A stretch of DNA of 64,000 nt from AC-56 sp963798705 (GTDB taxonomy: Bacteria; Actinomycetota; Thermoleophilia; Solirubrobacterales; 70-9). Position numbers and translations under genes: made by a program. This document shows, piece after piece, positions 60,707 to 64,000 of the stretch. The notes below the pieces were generated by a model. That model ran no database searches and was not told where the DNA came from. It saw nothing but the letters and a program-made list of their open reading frames with translations. The stretch covers positions 1,302,001 through 1,366,000 of the forward strand of contig CAWCTW010000005.1 of NCBI GenBank assembly GCA_963798705.1, given 5' to 3'. The first letter of the stretch is position 1; every line of letters starts with the position of its first letter.

Positions 60707-60775
60707 GTCCGCAGGCCGGCCGTGCGGGCTTTTACCCTGCATATGAGGGAAAACGGGAAAACGCCAATCGCCAGG

Positions 60776-61030
60776 CTATCCGCCGTGGGCCGGGTTGACG
60801 CGCAGGGCCCCCAACAGCACGGAGGACGTCACCGCGGTTACCGGGCAGCCTGCCGCCCGACCGCGTCGAGCGGTTCTGGTCAAGCGCTGCGGATCGGGAT
60901 CGTCGGCGCAATCGCCGTGACCGTAGAGGGTCGCCGGCGAAACCTTGATCGCCTTGAGCAGCGAGCGCCTCAGCGCCATTGCGCCGGTTCGACCGGTGGC
61001 GGATGCCGAGCCCGAGGCGCGCTCCCTCAC
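60776..61030 (-). CDS. Possible small protein, unknown (weak)
   Basis: An 84-codon open frame that starts at GTG 61030 with a GTGA overlap to the stop of the methyltransferase gene. From its internal Met the protein reads ALRRSLLKAIKVSPATLYGH, then Arg-rich. The overlap and a fairly high third-position GC speak for coding, while the lack of any known motif and the GC-rich random look speak against. It lies where infA would be expected but is not infA. Confidence 0.25.
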   Translation of the reverse strand: MRERASGSASATGRTGAMALRRSLLKAIKVSPATLYGHGDCADDPDPQRLTRTARRGRAAGCPVTAVTSSVLLGALRVNPAHGG

Positions 61031-61608
61031 CAGACGCCGGGGACGAGCCTCGCGGTCCGTGCCATGTAGGCGCGGTAAGGGTCACCCAACTCGTTCGCCA
61101 GCACCCGTTCCTCGTCGCGGATGCGAAGGGCAAACGCGATCAGCGGCGGCGCCAGGCAGGCCGGGATGGAGGCCCAGGTGCCGAGGGCGATCCCGAGGCC
61201 GAGCGCCGCCATCAGCAGGCCGGAGTAGCTGGGGTGGCGGACGAGACGGTAGGGCCCCGTGTCGACGACCCGGTGGTCGGCCTGGACCACGACCGTGAAC
61301 TTGAAGAACCGGCCGAGCTCGTGGACGGACCACGCGCGCAGGGCGAGGCCAAGCGCGAACACCGCCACGCCGGCCGCCAGCGGCCACCAGCCGGGACCGG
61401 GCAGCGCCAGCTCGGCCCCGCGCCGGGCGGCCACCACTCCCAGCGCCAGGCCGGCGACGACGGACAGCGTCAACGGCACGAAGCTGCGATCCCGGCCCCC
61501 GCCGCCCCGGGTCAAGAGTGCCAGGACCAGCTCGAACAGGCCCCAGCCGGCCGAGCAGGCCACAAAGAGCGTTTCCGCCGCTCCGCCGTGGACTGCGAGC
61601 GGCTTCAC
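61027..61608 (-). CDS. Isoprenylcysteine carboxyl methyltransferase family membrane protein
   Basis: A 193-residue membrane protein with about five hydrophobic segments and the ICMT signature TGPYRLVRHPSYSGLLMAAL, then RIRDEERVLANELGDPYRAY near the C terminus, which binds S-adenosylmethionine. Bacterial homologues methylate phospholipids or unknown lipids. It lies inside the ribosomal operon, 36 bases after map, at a position where infA is normal, so it may have been inserted. Confidence 0.88.
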   Translation of the reverse strand: MKPLAVHGGAAETLFVACSAGWGLFELVLALLTRGGGGRDRSFVPLTLSVVAGLALGVVAARRGAELALPGPGWWPLAAGVAVFALGLALRAWSVHELGRFFKFTVVVQADHRVVDTGPYRLVRHPSYSGLLMAALGLGIALGTWASIPACLAPPLIAFALRIRDEERVLANELGDPYRAYMARTARLVPGVW

Positions 61609-61644
61609 CGTGCGGGCTACCTTTCGCGTGGCCCCATCCTCACC

Positions 61645-62400
61645 CTATTCCTCGTGCCAGGGGGTGAGGATGCGGGGGCCGTCGTCGGTGACGGCGACCG
61701 TGAACTCGAAGTGGGCCGCCAGTGATCCATCGGCCGAGTAGACGGACCAGTTGTCGTCGCCGACACGCACGTTTGGGCCGCCGGCGTTGACCATGGGCTC
61801 GATCGCCAGGACCATGCCGGGTTCGAGCCGGGGGCCCCGGCCGGGCTCGCCGAAGTTGGGGATCTGCGGATCCTCGTGCATCTCGCGCCCGATGCCGTGC
61901 CCGACGAGCGACCGGATGATCGAGAAGCCCTCCGCTTCGACGTGGCGCTGGATCGCGGCCGAGACGTCGCCGAGATGGTGGTCCGGACGGACCTGCTCGG
62001 CGCCCGCGAACAGGGCACCGCTGGTCGCGTCGAGGAGCTTGCGCGTCTCGGGCTTGATCGCGCCGATCGGCACCGTGGTCGCCGCATCGGCCACCCAGCC
62101 GTCCTTGGTCACGCCGACGTCGAGCGAGACGACGTCGCCGCGCTTCAGCTCGTAGGGGCCGGGGATGCCGTGTACGACCATCGAGTTGGGCGAGGCGCAG
62201 ATCGACCGCGGAAAGCCTCGGTAGCCCTTGAACGAGGCCTCGGCGCCCTGCGCCGCGATGAACCGGTCGGCGGCGTCGTCGAGCTCGGCGGTCGTCACGC
62301 CCGGATGGCACTTCGAGCGCAGCATCCGCAGGCAGCGGGCCTGGATCGCTCCGGCCGCCGCCATGCGGTCGATCTGCTCGGGGGTCTTGCGGATGATCAC
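61645..62400 (-). CDS. map: Methionine aminopeptidase, type I
   Basis: A 251-residue dinuclear-metal enzyme that removes N-terminal Met. Metal ligands: Asp in SLDVGVTKDGWVADAA (two Asp), His in GHGIGREMHEDPQ, Glu in LAIEPMV and Glu in AAHFEFTVAV. GTG 62400 is used as start, 19 bases after adk. The type-I length and order are typical for the secY-adk-map block. Confidence 0.97.
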   Translation of the reverse strand: MIIRKTPEQIDRMAAAGAIQARCLRMLRSKCHPGVTTAELDDAADRFIAAQGAEASFKGYRGFPRSICASPNSMVVHGIPGPYELKRGDVVSLDVGVTKDGWVADAATTVPIGAIKPETRKLLDATSGALFAGAEQVRPDHHLGDVSAAIQRHVEAEGFSIIRSLVGHGIGREMHEDPQIPNFGEPGRGPRLEPGMVLAIEPMVNAGGPNVRVGDDNWSVYSADGSLAAHFEFTVAVTDDGPRILTPWHEE

Positions 62401-62419
62401 TGAGTCCGAGAGTAGAGGC

Positions 62420-63094
62420 CTACAGCTCCTCTTCCATCCGGAGGGTGGCCAGCAGCGCCCTGATCCGGTCGCTGACCTCATCCGGTGGCGAAAGCCCGTC
62501 GACCCGGCGGAGGATCCCGCCCTCCTCGTAGTAGCCGATCACGGGCTCGGTCTTCTCGTGATAGGTGCCGAGACGGTGGCGCACCACCTCGGGCTTGTCG
62601 TCGTCGCGGATCTCCAGAGGCGATCCGCAGATGTCGCAGACGCCCTCCTGCTTCGGCGGGTCGAACTCCAAGTGGAAGATGTGCCCCTGCTTCACGCAGA
62701 CGCGGCGGCCGCTGAGGCGTCTGACGACCTCCTCGTCGGGAACGTCGATCAGGACGGCGGCGGTGAGCCCCCGCCCCAGCTCGGAGAGCTTCGCGGCGAG
62801 GGCCTCCGCCTGCGTGATCGTCCGCGGAAAGCCGTCGAGGATGAACCCGTCCGCAGCCTCGGCGCTCGATACGCGCTCGGCGATCATCCCGACCATCACC
62901 TCGTCGGGCACCAGGTCCCCGCGGTCCATGTACTCCTTCGCCCGGGTCCCGAGCTCGGTGCCCTCGCGCACGGCCGCCCGCAGGATGTCGCCGGTCGCGT
63001 AATAGGGCAGCCGGAAGGCATCCTGCAACCGCTCCCCCTGGGTCCCCTTTCCGGACCCGGGTGGGCCCAGCAGCACGAGATTGAGCTCTGACAT
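62420..63094 (-). CDS. adk: Adenylate kinase
   Basis: A 224-residue phosphotransferase (ATP + AMP = 2 ADP). The P-loop is LLGPPGSGKGTQGERLQ, FILDGFPRTITQAEALA follows, and the LID domain is of the long type. The LID has C-x5-H (CVKQGHIFH) and CDIC instead of the full four-Cys zinc finger: the second Cys is Gln. ATG 63094 starts at SELNLVLLG. Confidence 0.97.
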   Translation of the reverse strand: MSELNLVLLGPPGSGKGTQGERLQDAFRLPYYATGDILRAAVREGTELGTRAKEYMDRGDLVPDEVMVGMIAERVSSAEAADGFILDGFPRTITQAEALAAKLSELGRGLTAAVLIDVPDEEVVRRLSGRRVCVKQGHIFHLEFDPPKQEGVCDICGSPLEIRDDDKPEVVRHRLGTYHEKTEPVIGYYEEGGILRRVDGLSPPDEVSDRIRALLATLRMEEEL

Positions 63095-63107
63095 AGGACC
63101 GGAGAGC

Positions 63108-63339
63108 CTAGAGATTCGAGGCGGAAGCGGCACTATCGGCGGGCCCTGCCGGCCGAGTGCCGGGGCCGTCCCGCGGCCCTCCGGCTTTGATCACCACGCC
63201 AAGCGCGCGAAGCAGCCACCCGGCCTCATCGACGAGGTGGCGATACGTGACGGGGATGACCTCGTACCCGGCGACCTTGAGCCACCGGTGACCGGCGACG
63301 AGGCGGACGCGGGCGCACCACCGGCACGCGCCGAGCCCG
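63108..63339 (-). pseudogene. Fragment of a DUF559-type endonuclease-like protein
   Basis: Between secY and adk the minus strand has a 77-codon open frame without start codon that ends at TAG 63108-63110. It contains VAGHRWLKVAGYEVIPVTYR and HLVDEAGWLLRALGVVIK, much like the C-terminal helix-strand part of DUF559/very-short-patch-repair-like endonuclease domains. The catalytic part is missing. A remnant of a gene inserted into the ribosomal operon is the simplest reading, but the family match is from pattern only. Confidence 0.35.
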
Positions 63340-63342
63340 CGG

Positions 63343-64000
63343 CTACTTCATGAAGCCCTCGTAGTTGCGCATCATCAGCTGGGCCTCGAGCTGCTTGACC
63401 GTGTCGAGGGCGACTCCGATCACGATCAGGATCGACGTGCCGCCGAAGAAGAAGTTCGCCGACGTCTGGTTGATCAGGATCGTCGGTAGGGCGGCCACGG
63501 CGCCCAGATAGAGGGCCCCGGGGAAGGTGAGCCTGGACAGGATCCGGTCCAGGTATTCGGCGGTAGGTCGCCCCGGTCTCACGCCCGGGATGAAGCCTCC
63601 GTACTTCTTCAGGTTCTCCGCCTGGTCGACCGGGTTGAAGGTGACTGCCGTGTAGAAGTAGGTGAAGATCACGATGAAGAACACCTCGCCGACCACGTAG
63701 GCCCAGCTGTTCGGGCTGAAGAAGTCCGCGAAGTCGAGCGCCGCCGGGGTGTTGAGGAGCTGGCCGATGGTGGGCGGGAAGGCCATGATCGAGGCGGCGA
63801 AGATCACCGGGATGACGCCGGCCATGTTCACGCGCAGCGGCAGGTAGGTCTGGCCGCCGGTGGTCATCCGCCGGCCCACGACGCGCTTGGCGTACTGCAC
63901 CGGGATGCGGCGCTGGCCCTCCTGGACGTAGACGATTCCGACGATCACCGCCAGCGCGATGAAGGGCATCATCACCACGAAGACCTGGTCGGAGTTGGTC
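63343..64000 (-). CDS. secY: Preprotein translocase subunit SecY, C-terminal half (5' end outside window)
   Basis: The last 218 or so residues of the SecY channel. Membrane segments can be seen at VNMAGVIPVIFAASIMAFPP, WAYVVGEVFFIVIFTYFYTA, PGALYLGAVAALPTILIN and FGGTSILIVIGVALDTVKQL, with the conserved cytosolic loop ENLKKYGGFIPGVRPGRPTA, where SecA and ribosome bind. The end ...NYEGFMK is typical. It should pair with SecE/SecG encoded elsewhere. Confidence 0.97.
   Translation of the reverse strand, partial: TNSDQVFVVMMPFIALAVIVGIVYVQEGQRRIPVQYAKRVVGRRMTTGGQTYLPLRVNMAGVIPVIFAASIMAFPPTIGQLLNTPAALDFADFFSPNSWAYVVGEVFFIVIFTYFYTAVTFNPVDQAENLKKYGGFIPGVRPGRPTAEYLDRILSRLTFPGALYLGAVAALPTILINQTSANFFFGGTSILIVIGVALDTVKQLEAQLMMRNYEGFMK

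Noticed and set aside
60732..61133. infA hidden in the gap between ICMT and rpmJ
   Set aside because: None of the minus-strand frames shows the S1-fold IF-1 pattern; the longest is Arg/Gly-rich and unlike it.

Overview
This 64 kb window is high-GC DNA of an actinobacterium. The ribosomal block (secY-adk-map ... rpmJ-rpsM-rpsK-rpsD-rpoA-rplQ-truA), a Cys-rich S4, a six-gene mce operon, an ECF42-type sigma factor with a DGPF partner, and many acyl-CoA and short-chain dehydrogenases fit Actinomycetota. The mixture of secreted beta-helix and cupredoxin proteins makes me lean towards Thermoleophilia/Solirubrobacterales, but that is inference. Both window ends cut genes: an acyl-CoA dehydrogenase on the left and secY on the right.

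Layout. 1-7 kb: acyl-CoA dehydrogenases, an ECF42/DGPF pair, two SDR oxidoreductases and a lactonase-like hydrolase. 7-12.4 kb: PlsC-type acyltransferase, glycerol kinase, glycosyltransferase, a small biotinyl/lipoyl carrier, a crotonase and a GH3 enzyme. 12.5-23.2 kb: biotin synthesis (bioBFD, and bioA 6 kb away) interrupted by a MarR-controlled DHA2 exporter and a four-gene secreted operon (beta-helix, plastocyanin, two-domain multicopper oxidase, cupredoxin). 23.3-27.6 kb: rubredoxin, NUDIX, PPOX-like protein, iron-type alcohol dehydrogenase and SCP2 protein. 27.7-37.6 kb: a complete six-gene mce operon on the minus strand with many apparent single-base indels and no YrbE/MlaE permease next to it. 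37.8-45.4 kb: a second secreted beta-helix protein, superoxide dismutase, epimerase, PhyH-type oxygenase, tRNA-Pro, a DsbA-like protein and a 57-residue small protein with its own promoter. 45.5-56.7 kb: acyl-CoA synthetase, patatin, a PBP4-type peptidase, a sedolisin, ligA, surE, DUF488 and a double-hotdog thioesterase. 56.8-64 kb: the ribosomal/RNA polymerase operon.

Function. Much of the window handles fatty acyl-CoA and lipids (activation, dehydrogenation, hydration, thioester cleavage, phospholipid synthesis and hydrolysis, SCP2 and Mce lipid transport). A second theme is the cell surface: copper oxidases, beta-helix proteins, peptidases and peptidoglycan enzymes, all with export signals.

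Non-coding structure is notable. A family of paired hairpins with a TTT loop and a shared linker recurs between genes; a related hairpin is amplified as four 50-bp tandem units directly before surE. There is a 104-bp imperfect palindrome after mce gene six, a perfect MarR-type operator, a CRP-like site, and two overlapping alternative hairpins before rpmJ. infA is missing from its usual place between map and rpmJ, and a degraded endonuclease-like coding fragment lies between secY and adk.
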